From: an uncultured beta proteobacterium
GTDB lineage: Bacteria > Pseudomonadota > Gammaproteobacteria > Burkholderiales > Burkholderiaceae
Assembly: GCA_903845455.1 (NCBI GenBank)
Contig: CAIMXN010000072.1
Coordinates: 1 to 14,690, forward strand
Length of the DNA: 14,690 bases
Direction of reading: 5' to 3'
This document shows positions 1 through 6,887 of the stretch, piece after piece; within the stretch, counting starts at the first letter, position 1; each line of letters opens with the position of its first letter. A program made the translations under genes and the position numbers. Below the pieces are notes generated by a model that was given only the letters and a program-made list of their open reading frames with translations, was not told where the DNA came from and searched no databases.

Positions 1-1220
1 AACAAGAATCGCTGTTTGCAGAACTCAGTAGCGATGGCTTTCGTTTAATTGCAGTGGCTATTAAAGAGATTGCGACCGCCAACGCTAACCCCAATAATCA
101 CTACACCGTCGCCGATGAGAGCAATCTCACCTTAGTAGGCTATGTTGCCTTCTTGGATCCGCCCAAGGACTCGGCTAAGCCAGCCATATCCGAGTTACAT
201 GCTTTGGGTGTGAAGGTCAAGATTTTGACGGGCGATAACGAACTCGTGACCCGCAAAATTTGCAGTGAAGTAGGGATATCAGTTGAGCAGGTGCTGGTGG
301 GTTCGCAGGTAGATGCTATGACTGATGATCAACTTGCCACCATTGCAGAGCAGGTTTCAGTCTTTGCCAGAATGTCGCCACAGCAAAAAGCCAGAGTAAT
401 TCAAGTGTTGCAATCGCAAGGCCACGTGCTCGGTTATTTGGGCGATGGTATTAATGATGGCCCAGGACTTAGGACGGCAGATGTCAGTATCTCAGTGGAT
501 ACGGCAGTAGATATTGCCAAAGAATCAGCAGACATTATTTTGCTGGAGAAGAACCTCTTGATTCTAAAAGAGGGAGTGCTGGAAGGGCGTAAGGTGTTTG
601 GCAACATTATGAAGTACATCAAGATGTCTGCAAGCTCCAACTTTGGCAATATGTTCAGCATGGTTGGTGCCAGCGCGTTATTACCTTTTTTGCCGATGGC
701 CCCAGTACAAATTCTCTTAAATAATCTACTTTATGATTTTTCCCAGACCTCCGTGCCTACCGATAATGTTGATGCGGAATATCTAACAGAACCCCGCACT
801 TGGGATATCGCCCATATCGCCCGTTATATGTTTTGTATTGGGCCCATCAGCTCATTATTTGATTACGCAACATTTGGTTTTCTTTGGTTCGTACTACGTG
901 CTGATTCACTGGGGGATGCCAGTTTATTTCAGACGGGGTGGTTTGTGGAATCGCTGCTGTCGCAAACCCTGATCGTGCATATCATAAGAACGGGGAAGAT
1001 TCCTTTCATACAAAGTCGGCCAAGTCTTCCCTTACTCCTCACAACGACAGCTATTTGCCTATTGGCTATTGCCTTGCCATTTACCCATCTAGCGGGCCCA
1101 CTACAAATGTCGCCTCTACCCGCCATCTATTGGTATGGGTTAGTTCCCATATTACTTTGCTACTTCGGACTTACCCAGTTTGTGAAGTCTATGCTGGTAA
1201 AGCGATTTGGTTTGACTTAA
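1..1220 (+). CDS. mgtA: Magnesium-importing P-type ATPase, MgtA/MgtB type (5'-truncated by window edge)
   Basis: This is the C-terminal part of a P3B-type ATPase that imports Mg2+ across the inner membrane. The reading frame is open from base 3, so the gene begins outside the window and the GTG at 54 is only an internal codon. The visible part starts in the nucleotide-binding region and carries FLDPPK (near 153), the hinge TGDN (228-239), FARMSPQQK, and the Mg-binding GDGIND (441-458). After that come SVDTAVDIAKESADIILLEK and the SSNFGNMFS and NNLLYD segments that are typical of MgtA/MgtB. Several hydrophobic helices then complete the C-terminal membrane domain. The phosphorylated DKTGT and the TGES loop lie upstream of the window. 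The hinge reads GDGINDGPGLR where the usual form is GDGINDAPALR, two Ala-to-Gly changes that should be tolerated. The gene meets tupA tail to tail with a 10-bp gap. Family assignment is firm; choosing mgtA over mgtB is by convention. Confidence 0.93.
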   Translation, partial: QESLFAELSSDGFRLIAVAIKEIATANANPNNHYTVADESNLTLVGYVAFLDPPKDSAKPAISELHALGVKVKILTGDNELVTRKICSEVGISVEQVLVGSQVDAMTDDQLATIAEQVSVFARMSPQQKARVIQVLQSQGHVLGYLGDGINDGPGLRTADVSISVDTAVDIAKESADIILLEKNLLILKEGVLEGRKVFGNIMKYIKMSASSNFGNMFSMVGASALLPFLPMAPVQILLNNLLYDFSQTSVPTDNVDAEYLTEPRTWDIAHIARYMFCIGPISSLFDYATFGFLWFVLRADSLGDASLFQTGWFVESLLSQTLIVHIIRTGKIPFIQSRPSLPLLLTTTAICLLAIALPFTHLAGPLQMSPLPAIYWYGLVPILLCYFGLTQFVKSMLVKRFGLT

Positions 1221-1240
1221 AGCCTACGGCTTATTTCTTT
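1220..1240 (+). terminator. Possible weak terminator between mgtA and tupA
   Basis: AAGCC, TAC and GGCTT (1220-1232) form a 5-bp hairpin with a 3-base loop, followed by ATTTCTTT. It sits exactly at the convergent stop codons of the Mg ATPase and tupA. The stem is short, so termination is only a suggestion. Confidence 0.3.
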
Positions 1241-2055
1241 GCGTTGGGGAAGAATAATTGCTCACCACCAACTTTATAACTAGCAATGGTGTCTTGGCCA
1301 TCTTTGCTTATTAGCCAATCAATGAATGCTTGTCCTTCAGCTTTCTTGACCTGGGGGTATTTCGCTGGATTGACTAGCATCACACCATACTGATTAAAGA
1401 GTTTTGGATCACCTTGCACGAGGATGACCAAGTCGCCTCGATTCTTGAAAGTCAGCCAGGTAGCGCGGTCAGAAAGAATGTAGCCATTCATAGCAGATGC
1501 CGTATTGAGGGCAGGACCCATACCTGAACCAGTTTCTTTGTACCAGTTTGCTGTTGGTGATACTTCAACACCAGTACTTTTCCAATAACGCAATTCTGCT
1601 GCGTGGGTGCCGCTCTTATCCCCGCGCGATATAAATGGAGCCTGCGCGCTAGCAATCTTTAGTAATGCTGCTTGAATATCTTTGCCGCCATCAATTTTGG
1701 CTGGATCAGATTTTGGACCAATTAAGACAAAATCGTTGTACATCACTTCATTACGTTTGGTTGAGAAACCTTCATCAACAAATTTCTCTTCCGCAGGTTT
1801 ATCGTGCACAAACACCACATCAGCATCACCGCGACGACCAATGTCCAATGCCTGTCCTGTGCCAACTGCGACCACCTTCACTTGAATGCCGGTCTTCTTT
1901 TCAAAAGCGGGGAGAAGGTAACTAAAAAGACCGGATTGTTCTGTAGAGGTTGTGGATGACACCACAATACTTTTGTCTTGGGCGACAGCAATGGGGGTAT
2001 TACTCAATAAAATTAACAAGAGTGCGAAGCTAAGGCTGCAGAGACTTTTTTTCAT
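1231..2055 (-). CDS. tupA: Tungstate ABC transporter substrate-binding protein TupA
   Basis: This is a periplasmic binding protein expected to capture tungstate (possibly also molybdate) and deliver it to an ABC permease. The protein has a Sec signal peptide (MKKSLCSLSF, then a leucine-rich core, cleavage near AVA-QD at residue 25). The TupA signature TTSTEQSGL follows at residues 35-43, with ISRGDKSGTH and WYKETGSGMG in the middle. These are the Ser/Thr/Arg-rich oxyanion-contacting segments of the TupA family, and 274 residues is the normal size. I chose the ATG at 2053-2055 because it starts the signal peptide directly and has AAGAAAG upstream. An in-frame ATG at 2097 would add 14 residues (MWDDSNLIFKKVSQ) unlike a signal n-region. 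No tupB or tupC follows: the next gene downstream is the convergent Mg ATPase. It is divergent from the Mo/W-type regulator at 2129, which probably controls it. Confidence 0.93.
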   Translation of the reverse strand: MKKSLCSLSFALLLILLSNTPIAVAQDKSIVVSSTTSTEQSGLFSYLLPAFEKKTGIQVKVVAVGTGQALDIGRRGDADVVFVHDKPAEEKFVDEGFSTKRNEVMYNDFVLIGPKSDPAKIDGGKDIQAALLKIASAQAPFISRGDKSGTHAAELRYWKSTGVEVSPTANWYKETGSGMGPALNTASAMNGYILSDRATWLTFKNRGDLVILVQGDPKLFNQYGVMLVNPAKYPQVKKAEGQAFIDWLISKDGQDTIASYKVGGEQLFFPNAKK

Positions 2056-2128
2056 TTGTGAGACTTTCTTGAAAATTAAGTTACTATCATCCCACATTTA
2101 AATTGTTTGATTATGCAATTAATTACAT
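2056..2128. promoter_or_regulatory. Divergent tupA/regulator intergenic region with candidate operator repeats
   Basis: This 73-bp A/T-rich gap must hold the promoters of tupA (minus) and the regulator (plus). It contains an inverted repeat with arms AATTG (2101-2105) and CAATT (2116-2120). A near-direct repeat is also present: TTATGCAATT (2111-2120) and ATATGCAAATT (2128-2138), the second running into the regulator's own start codon. I see no good match to the E. coli ModE box and no convincing sigma-70 pair. The repeats could be the regulator's binding site; this is inference from position only. Confidence 0.35.
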
Positions 2129-3151
2129 ATGCAAATTGAAGTCCGACCTACCTTGATAAGTAATACCCGAACTGGTGACAAGAGCTCCATTGATTTGGTC
2201 TGGCTTGCACAGTTGCTTAAAAATATTGGGCAAGGTGATTCTCTGGTGGCTGCAAGCAAAAAATCGGGAATTTCCTATAGAGGCTCCTGGGGAAAGCTCA
2301 ACGATGTCGAGAAGGCCTTATCCATACCATTGCTTATCAGGACTAGGGGGCATGGATCTAAGCTCACGAGCTTTGGCGAGTTCCTCATTTACTTTATAGA
2401 TGGAATGAAGAGTGAATATGGTGTGCATGGTAGAAACTATCAAGATGCTTTAGTAAAAGAAATTAAGAAACTTCAAAAGATCGAGAGCTCAAAGTGGAGA
2501 TTTCTGTCTAGCAGTGATGCCATTATTCAAAAAGCGGTTGAGGAAGTTAAGGGTTTTGCTTTGCAAATTTCAGGATCAGGTGAAGCATTAGAAAAACTTT
2601 TAAATCGAGAAGTAGATGTTGCTGGATACCATGTCTCTGATGAGAAAAGTTCTAAGGCCATTTATAGCCGACTTGTAAAAAGTCATATTGAGGTCTTCCC
2701 TGTGATGAAAAGAACTCAAGGCTTGATGGTCAAAAAAGGTAATCCACTCAGCATTAAATCGATTATTGATTTGACTAAGCGTCAGGTTCGTTTTATGAAT
2801 CGCCAAATTGGTTCTGGCACCAGATTACTGCTGGATACTTTATTAATTGAGCAGAATATTGATCCAACAGAAATTAATGGCTATCTACAAGAGGAGTTCA
2901 CGCACTCTGCGGTGGCGAACGCCATTCTTGCTGGTAAGGTCGATGCAGGTTTAGGCGTCAAAAATATTGCTATCGAGAATGGTTTGGGATTTATCCCTAT
3001 AAAAGATGAAATCTTCTTTATCGCGATGCGGAAAGAACTAGCCTCAGAGGCTCAGGCATCCAAGTTGATTCGTAAAATCCGGGTTTTTTCCAGTGAAACT
3101 CCTGGTTACAAAGCCGTAAGTTTAAATAGACAAATTTCGGATTGGCTATAA
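2129..3151 (+). CDS. One-component Mo/W-type regulator: ModE/LysR-like winged helix fused to a molybdate-binding-type PBP domain
   Basis: This is a 340-residue cytoplasmic transcription regulator with no signal peptide or membrane segment. Residues about 20-95 match the ModE/LysR-like winged helix, with SLVAASKKSGISYRGSWGKL, PLLIRTRGHGSKLTSFGEFLI and a basic wing. Residues about 108-335 resemble the cytoplasmic periplasmic-binding-protein domain of COG1910 (molybdate-binding domain). Hallmarks seen are EVDVAGYHVS, VRFMNRQIGSGTR, NGYLQEEFTHSAVANAILAGKVDAGLG and GLGFIPIKDE. Such proteins are thought to sense oxyanion directly through the fused binding fold. The start gives MQIEVRP, the usual N-terminus of the family. 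There is no Shine-Dalgarno sequence before it, so initiation may be leaderless or weak. Position between divergent tupA and downstream modA argues for local control of both. Whether the ligand is tungstate or molybdate cannot be told from sequence. Confidence 0.85.
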   Translation: MQIEVRPTLISNTRTGDKSSIDLVWLAQLLKNIGQGDSLVAASKKSGISYRGSWGKLNDVEKALSIPLLIRTRGHGSKLTSFGEFLIYFIDGMKSEYGVHGRNYQDALVKEIKKLQKIESSKWRFLSSSDAIIQKAVEEVKGFALQISGSGEALEKLLNREVDVAGYHVSDEKSSKAIYSRLVKSHIEVFPVMKRTQGLMVKKGNPLSIKSIIDLTKRQVRFMNRQIGSGTRLLLDTLLIEQNIDPTEINGYLQEEFTHSAVANAILAGKVDAGLGVKNIAIENGLGFIPIKDEIFFIAMRKELASEAQASKLIRKIRVFSSETPGYKAVSLNRQISDWL

Positions 3152-3184
3152 ACTGAAGTTCACTTTTATCGCAAGGTTTTCAAT

Positions 3185-3928
3185 TTGCTGCGCTTATTTT
3201 TGATCCTGCTAGCCTTTCTTTCGACTTGTGCTCAAGCACAAAGCGTCACTGTGGCCGTGTCTGCCAATATGAAGTCGGCCTTCGAAGAGATTTACCAGGG
3301 CTTTAAGCAATCCCATCCTGAAAGCATTCGAATTATTTATGGATCTTCCGGAAATCTTGCCTCTCAAATTCGTCAGGGTGCGCCATTTAATCTCTTGATT
3401 GCAGCTGATGAGTCATTTCCTCTGCGATTACATCAGGAAGGTTTGACGCTGGATGAGGGTGTTATCTACGCGATTGGGCATTTGGTTTTAGTCTTTCGTG
3501 CTGAGGGTAGTACAAAGCTAAACGGGTCACCCGAGCAAATCGCTACTCTACTAAAGCGTGCAAATAAGATATCTATTGCTAAGCCAGAACTTGCACCCTA
3601 TGGGTCTGCAGCCGTTCAGTATCTTAAGGCTCGTCATTTGTGGGAACTAGTTAAAGGCAAGCTTGTATTCGGGGAAAATATTTCTATCGCTACGATGTAT
3701 GTCAGTTCGGGTGCTGTGGATGTTGGCTTTACTTCTTTATCTTTGGCTCGGTCCGTGGAAATTGCTAAGACTACACAGTACATTAATTTAGATGGGGAAA
3801 ATACCTTGATTAGTCAGCGCATGGTGCTGACCAAAGGCGCACCTAAAGCAGCAGTGAGCCTTTATGAGTATCTACAAAGTCCTGCAGCAAAGTCTATCCT
3901 GATAAAGCATGGCTACTCCACGCCATAA
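3185..3928 (+). CDS. modA: ModA-like molybdate/oxyanion-binding protein
   Basis: This is a periplasmic solute-binding protein of the ModA family, 247 residues, expected to bind molybdate or a related oxyanion. It has a Sec signal peptide (MLRLFLILLAFLSTCAQA, cleavage before QS). The ModA elements are VSANMKSAFEEI near residue 25, YGSSGNLASQIRQGAPFNLLIAAD around 52-74, KPELAPYGSAAVQYL, and NISIATMYVSSGAVDVGFTSLS near the C-terminus. The start is TTG at 3185, preceded by AAGG with an 8-base gap; no ATG or GTG exists between it and the in-frame stop upstream, so the rare start is well supported. It lies 33 bp after the regulator and is probably co-transcribed with it. No ModB or ModC permease gene follows. 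The Tyr found in E. coli ModA's GIVYATD segment is replaced here (GFTSLS), so specificity may differ. Confidence 0.87.
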   Translation: MLRLFLILLAFLSTCAQAQSVTVAVSANMKSAFEEIYQGFKQSHPESIRIIYGSSGNLASQIRQGAPFNLLIAADESFPLRLHQEGLTLDEGVIYAIGHLVLVFRAEGSTKLNGSPEQIATLLKRANKISIAKPELAPYGSAAVQYLKARHLWELVKGKLVFGENISIATMYVSSGAVDVGFTSLSLARSVEIAKTTQYINLDGENTLISQRMVLTKGAPKAAVSLYEYLQSPAAKSILIKHGYSTP

Positions 3929-3929
3929 T

Positions 3930-3947
3930 GCCTTCCTAAGGCTTCTT
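3930..3947 (+). terminator. Possible weak terminator between modA and the PaiB-family gene
   Basis: GCCTT (3930-3934), loop CCT and AAGGC (3938-3942) make a 5-bp hairpin followed by TTCTTC, at the convergent stops of the two genes. Its size resembles the hairpin at the mgtA/tupA junction. Weak by usual criteria. Confidence 0.25.
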
Positions 3948-4559
3948 CATCAGATTGAGCATTGCCTGTAAGTTTTCTTCCGCTGACTTTTCAAGTTGAC
4001 TCACAACGCCAGCATATTCTGCTGGACTGCGATTTTGGCTGAGCTTAAATTTTCCGACAAGACTGCTCACTTCGATCTCAATGCCGATAATGGCTTTGAG
4101 CATCATCTGTACATACTCTTCTGGCGCATCATCTAGTTTCCAATTGGATTGATAGGTGGGCTCATGGATATTGGTCATCTGCGAAACATGTTGGCGGATC
4201 CAGATTGGATCGCTCATCAGGTTTAATTGACCTTCTGCATGCACTACAGCGTAGTTCCAAGTAGGAACTACTTTGCCAGTTTCTTGTTTGCTGGGGTACC
4301 AAGCTGGAGTGATGTAGGCATTTGGACCATGAAAGACTGCCGTCACTGCTCGATTAGATTGCTCGGCAACTTGAACTAGTGGATTCGTTCTGGCAATATG
4401 CCCATGCAATTTTTTGCCATCTGCACTTAATATGAGTGGCAGATGATTGATTTCAAGATGTTCACCAAGATTGCCAACCAGGGTTGCCAGCGGATATTGA
4501 GTAATCAGCTGAGCAAGAACCTGCAGGTCATTTACTTGAAAGTGTTTTGGAAGGTACAT
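3936..4559 (-). CDS. PaiB-family FMN-binding protein (putative negative transcriptional regulator)
   Basis: This 207-residue protein belongs to the PaiB/FMN-binding split-barrel family (COG2808). Family landmarks are the N-terminal MYLPKHF, LEINHLPLIL, HGHIARTNPL near residue 53, FHGPNAYITPAWYPSK near 78, VPTWNYAVVHAEG near 99 and the C-terminal KFKLSQNRSPAEY. B. subtilis PaiB was described as a negative regulator of sporulation and degradative enzymes. In proteobacteria the role is uncertain, and the fold is equally that of a flavin-binding enzyme. No DNA-binding helix-turn-helix is evident, so a direct repressor role is doubtful. It converges on modA (7-bp gap between stops) and is divergent from the iron operon across a 160-bp gap. 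The start gives the family-typical MYLPKHF; no clear ribosome-binding sequence is seen. Confidence 0.88.
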   Translation of the reverse strand: MYLPKHFQVNDLQVLAQLITQYPLATLVGNLGEHLEINHLPLILSADGKKLHGHIARTNPLVQVAEQSNRAVTAVFHGPNAYITPAWYPSKQETGKVVPTWNYAVVHAEGQLNLMSDPIWIRQHVSQMTNIHEPTYQSNWKLDDAPEEYVQMMLKAIIGIEIEVSSLVGKFKLSQNRSPAEYAGVVSQLEKSAEENLQAMLNLMKKP

Positions 4560-4642
4560 GGTTTAAACGTCTTGAGTTGCTATTCTAAGAACATAGCAGA
4601 TAAGTCTTGATATAGGACAATCTTAGGTCTTTTTCTGATTGC

Positions 4643-4661
4643 TTTAATGAGATTCATTCTC
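4643..4661 (+). promoter_or_regulatory. Fur-box-like site 1 upstream of feoA
   Basis: TTTAATGAGATTCATTCTC matches 14 of 19 positions of the classical Fur consensus GATAATGATAATCATTATC. It contains a perfect inverted repeat with arms ATGAGA (4647-4652) and TCTCAT (4658-4663). It covers the region where the -35 element of the feoA promoter would lie. Confidence 0.75.
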
Positions 4662-4673
4662 ATATCTAGGGTA

Positions 4674-4692
4674 TATAATGAGAATCGTTCCT
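4674..4692 (+). promoter_or_regulatory. feoAB promoter -10 element overlapped by Fur-box-like site 2
   Basis: A perfect -10 hexamer TATAAT occupies 4674-4679 and is itself the left end of TATAATGAGAATCGTTCCT, which matches 13 of 19 positions of the Fur consensus. No good -35 is found 17 bp upstream (GATTCA at 4651-4656 is a poor match). Fur-Fe2+ binding here would block RNA polymerase directly, so feoAB should be derepressed in iron limitation. Transcription would start near 4686, about 34 bases before the feoA start codon. Confidence 0.75.
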
Positions 4693-4719
4693 ATTAAATG
4701 TCAAAAGTGACACCATTCC

Positions 4720-4965
4720 ATGCATTTGGATCAAGTCGTTTTAAATTCACCCTATAGGGTTAGCGGGGTCAATCCCCCTAAAGGTGCGCCTCAAATTAAG
4801 GGGCAATTGGAGGATATTGGCTTTCTGCCAGGTGAGCAAGTCACGCTGTTACGTAAAGGTTTGCTAGGGAAGGGGCCTTACATGGTCCGTGTTGGTGCTT
4901 CCACATTTGCATTGCGTAAATCTGAGGCGCGCATGATTGAAGTTGAGCTCGAACTCAATGCCTGA
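4720..4965 (+). CDS. feoA: Ferrous iron transport protein FeoA
   Basis: FeoA is a small cytoplasmic SH3-like protein that accompanies the FeoB iron transporter and is needed for full Fe2+ uptake. This one has 81 residues, the normal length. The family pattern is visible in GQLEDIGFLPGEQVTLLRKGLLGKGPYMVRVGASTFALRKSEARMIEV, covering most of the protein. The ATG at 4720 is the only conventional start in frame before the domain, yet there is no clear Shine-Dalgarno sequence. Its stop TGA overlaps the feoB ATG by 8 bases (ATGCCTGA), so the two are translationally coupled. Two Fur-like sites lie just upstream. Confidence 0.93.
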   Translation: MHLDQVVLNSPYRVSGVNPPKGAPQIKGQLEDIGFLPGEQVTLLRKGLLGKGPYMVRVGASTFALRKSEARMIEVELELNA

Positions 4966-6871
4966 ATCTAAAGTGCACTTTTTTTCAAGTGACCCATTGG
5001 TTGCACTGCTGGGTAATCCCAATTGCGGCAAGACAGCTTTATTTAATTTACTGACTGGTAGTCGTCAGAAGGTCGCTAATTATTCTGGTGTTACCGTTGA
5101 GCGTAAAGAGGGTCGACTGAGTTTAGCGTCCGGAAAAAATATTCGCATCTTAGATTTGCCAGGGGCTTACAGTCTGTATCCACGTTCTTTGGATGAGAAG
5201 GTAACTTGTAATGTTTTGTTGGGTAGGGCTGAAGGTGAGAAACGTCCAGACCTAGTAGTTTGTATTTTAAGTGCGATGAACTTACGTCGTAACTTGCGTT
5301 TAGTTCTTGCAGCCAAGCGCTTAGGATTGCCTTGTGTGGTCGTATTGAATATGCTCGATATCGCTAAGCGTCAAGACTTGCAGATCAATACTGATGCGCT
5401 CTCCAAAGAACTAGGTTTACCAGTACTCACCAGTATTGGCATTCAGTCGCATGGTGCTGATGAGATCAAATCTTTTCTAAATCAACTAGATTGGAAAGAT
5501 TTAAGTGCTTTACGTACCGGTACTAGCGACGCCACTTTAGAAAATGCGGCTTCACATATTGCCCACGCTGAGTCTGACAATATTCAAGTACAAAGGATTT
5601 TGCAAAATCTTGGCTTGGATCAAATCATCCCCGATCGATTGAGTGATCGTCTCGATGTCGTATTACTACATCCGGTCATTGGTCCCATCATTTTGGCTGC
5701 CTTGCTCTTCTTTATTTTCCAGGCCGTCTTTAGTTGGGCAACCTTGCCGATGGATTTAATTAAAACCACGATTGAATATGGTGGTGGCTTGCTAGAAGAG
5801 GTTCTGCCTAATAATTGGCTACGTAGCTTGCTGATCAATGGCGTTCTTGCTGGACTGGGCGGGGTGGTGATCTTCCTGCCGCAAATTTTAATTCTGTTTT
5901 TCTTTATCTTGCTGCTGGAGGAGTCCGGATATTTACCGCGTGCTGCCTATCTATTGGATCGAGTCATGGGTTCGGTTGGCTTGTCTGGTAGATCGTTTAT
6001 TCCTCTGCTCTCTAGTTTTGCTTGTGCCATTCCCGGAATCATGGCAACGAGAAGTATTTCTAATTCACGCGATCGCTTAGTCACTATTTTGATCGCACCA
6101 ATGATGACTTGTTCAGCTCGTTTGCCGGTCTATGCATTGTTGATTTCTGCTTTTATACCAAACCAAAAGCTTTGGGCAGGAATTGATCTGCAGGGCTTGG
6201 TTTTATTCTTGCTGTATCTTGCAGGAATCTTTGGGGCTATGGGGGTTGCTTGGATCTTGAAGCGCTTCACCAGCGAGCAATTCAGAATGAATGCCTTGAT
6301 GATGGAATTGCCGAGTTATCACATGCCCCGTCTTGGGAACTTAGTTATTAGCCTATGGCAGCGTGCTGAAATTTTCCTACGTCGTGTTGGCGGGATCATT
6401 TTGCTCATGACTTTGGCACTGTGGGTCCTCTCCAGCTTTCCTCTGCCACCTGAAGGTGCTACGGGCTCGCCAATTCAATACAGTATTGCTGGCATGTTGG
6501 GCCAAGCCTTATCGCATCTCTTTTCACCGATTGGTTTTAATTGGCAGATTAGTATTGCGCTCGTGCCAGGTATGGCTGCCCGTGAAGTAGTGGTGAGCTC
6601 TTTGGCTACGGTTTACGCCTTGTCTAGTTCCAGTGCTGATGCTGCTGATGCCTTAATTCCGCTTATCTCAACCACTTGGTCCTTGGCAACAGCCCTTTCC
6701 TTACTGGCTTGGTTTGTTTTTGCACCTCAGTGCCTCTCGACTATCGCTGCTGTAAAACGGGAAACGGGAAGCTGGAAGATTCCTGTGATTATGCTGAGTT
6801 ACCTTTTTGGTCTTGCATATCTGGCCTCATTCATCACTTATCACTTAGCGCTTTTCTTCGGACTAGGATGA
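4958..6871 (+). CDS. feoB: Ferrous iron transporter FeoB
   Basis: FeoB is an inner-membrane Fe2+ transporter with an N-terminal G domain. G1 is GNPNCGKT at residues 19-26, G2 is the Thr of NYSGVTVE near 46, G3 is DLPG at 66-69 and G4 is NMLD at 131-134. A helical linker follows to about residue 230, then the membrane core. That core shows the two Gate repeats, FLPQILILFFFILLLEESGY with FACAIPGIMATR and MMTCSARLPVY (Cys385) in the first, and VPGMAAREVVVSSLATVYAL in the second. APQCLSTIAAVKRETGSWK precedes the last helices. At 637 residues it is shorter than E. coli FeoB (773) but typical of the short form. I chose the ATG at 4958, overlapping the feoA stop; an upstream in-frame TTG at 4937 would add seven residues without better support. 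No feoC was found downstream; the next gene is convergent, 16 bp away. Confidence 0.96.
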   Translation: MPESKVHFFSSDPLVALLGNPNCGKTALFNLLTGSRQKVANYSGVTVERKEGRLSLASGKNIRILDLPGAYSLYPRSLDEKVTCNVLLGRAEGEKRPDLVVCILSAMNLRRNLRLVLAAKRLGLPCVVVLNMLDIAKRQDLQINTDALSKELGLPVLTSIGIQSHGADEIKSFLNQLDWKDLSALRTGTSDATLENAASHIAHAESDNIQVQRILQNLGLDQIIPDRLSDRLDVVLLHPVIGPIILAALLFFIFQAVFSWATLPMDLIKTTIEYGGGLLEEVLPNNWLRSLLINGVLAGLGGVVIFLPQILILFFFILLLEESGYLPRAAYLLDRVMGSVGLSGRSFIPLLSSFACAIPGIMATRSISNSRDRLVTILIAPMMTCSARLPVYALLISAFIPNQKLWAGIDLQGLVLFLLYLAGIFGAMGVAWILKRFTSEQFRMNALMMELPSYHMPRLGNLVISLWQRAEIFLRRVGGIILLMTLALWVLSSFPLPPEGATGSPIQYSIAGMLGQALSHLFSPIGFNWQISIALVPGMAAREVVVSSLATVYALSSSSADAADALIPLISTTWSLATALSLLAWFVFAPQCLSTIAAVKRETGSWKIPVIMLSYLFGLAYLASFITYHLALFFGLG

Positions 6872-6887
6872 AGTTTAGACGTAATCC

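Noticed and set aside
938..1279. 113-codon open frame overlapping the end of the Mg ATPase
   Set aside because: The ATPase frame is conserved through its last helices; the overlapping frame has no domain or ribosome-binding site.
2056..2097. Upstream ATG (2097) as the tupA start
   Set aside because: It would put a charged 14-residue segment before a complete signal peptide; the ATG at 2053-2055 starts that peptide directly with an AAGAAAG site upstream.
2129..3151. Regulator as a recent horizontal acquisition because of A/T-rich look
   Set aside because: Sample lines are about 38% G+C, but parts of feoB are about 40%, so the difference is too small to support transfer.
4937..4957. TTG start for FeoB seven residues upstream
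   Set aside because: ATG at 4958 overlaps the feoA stop in the usual coupled arrangement; the extra residues are not part of the G domain.
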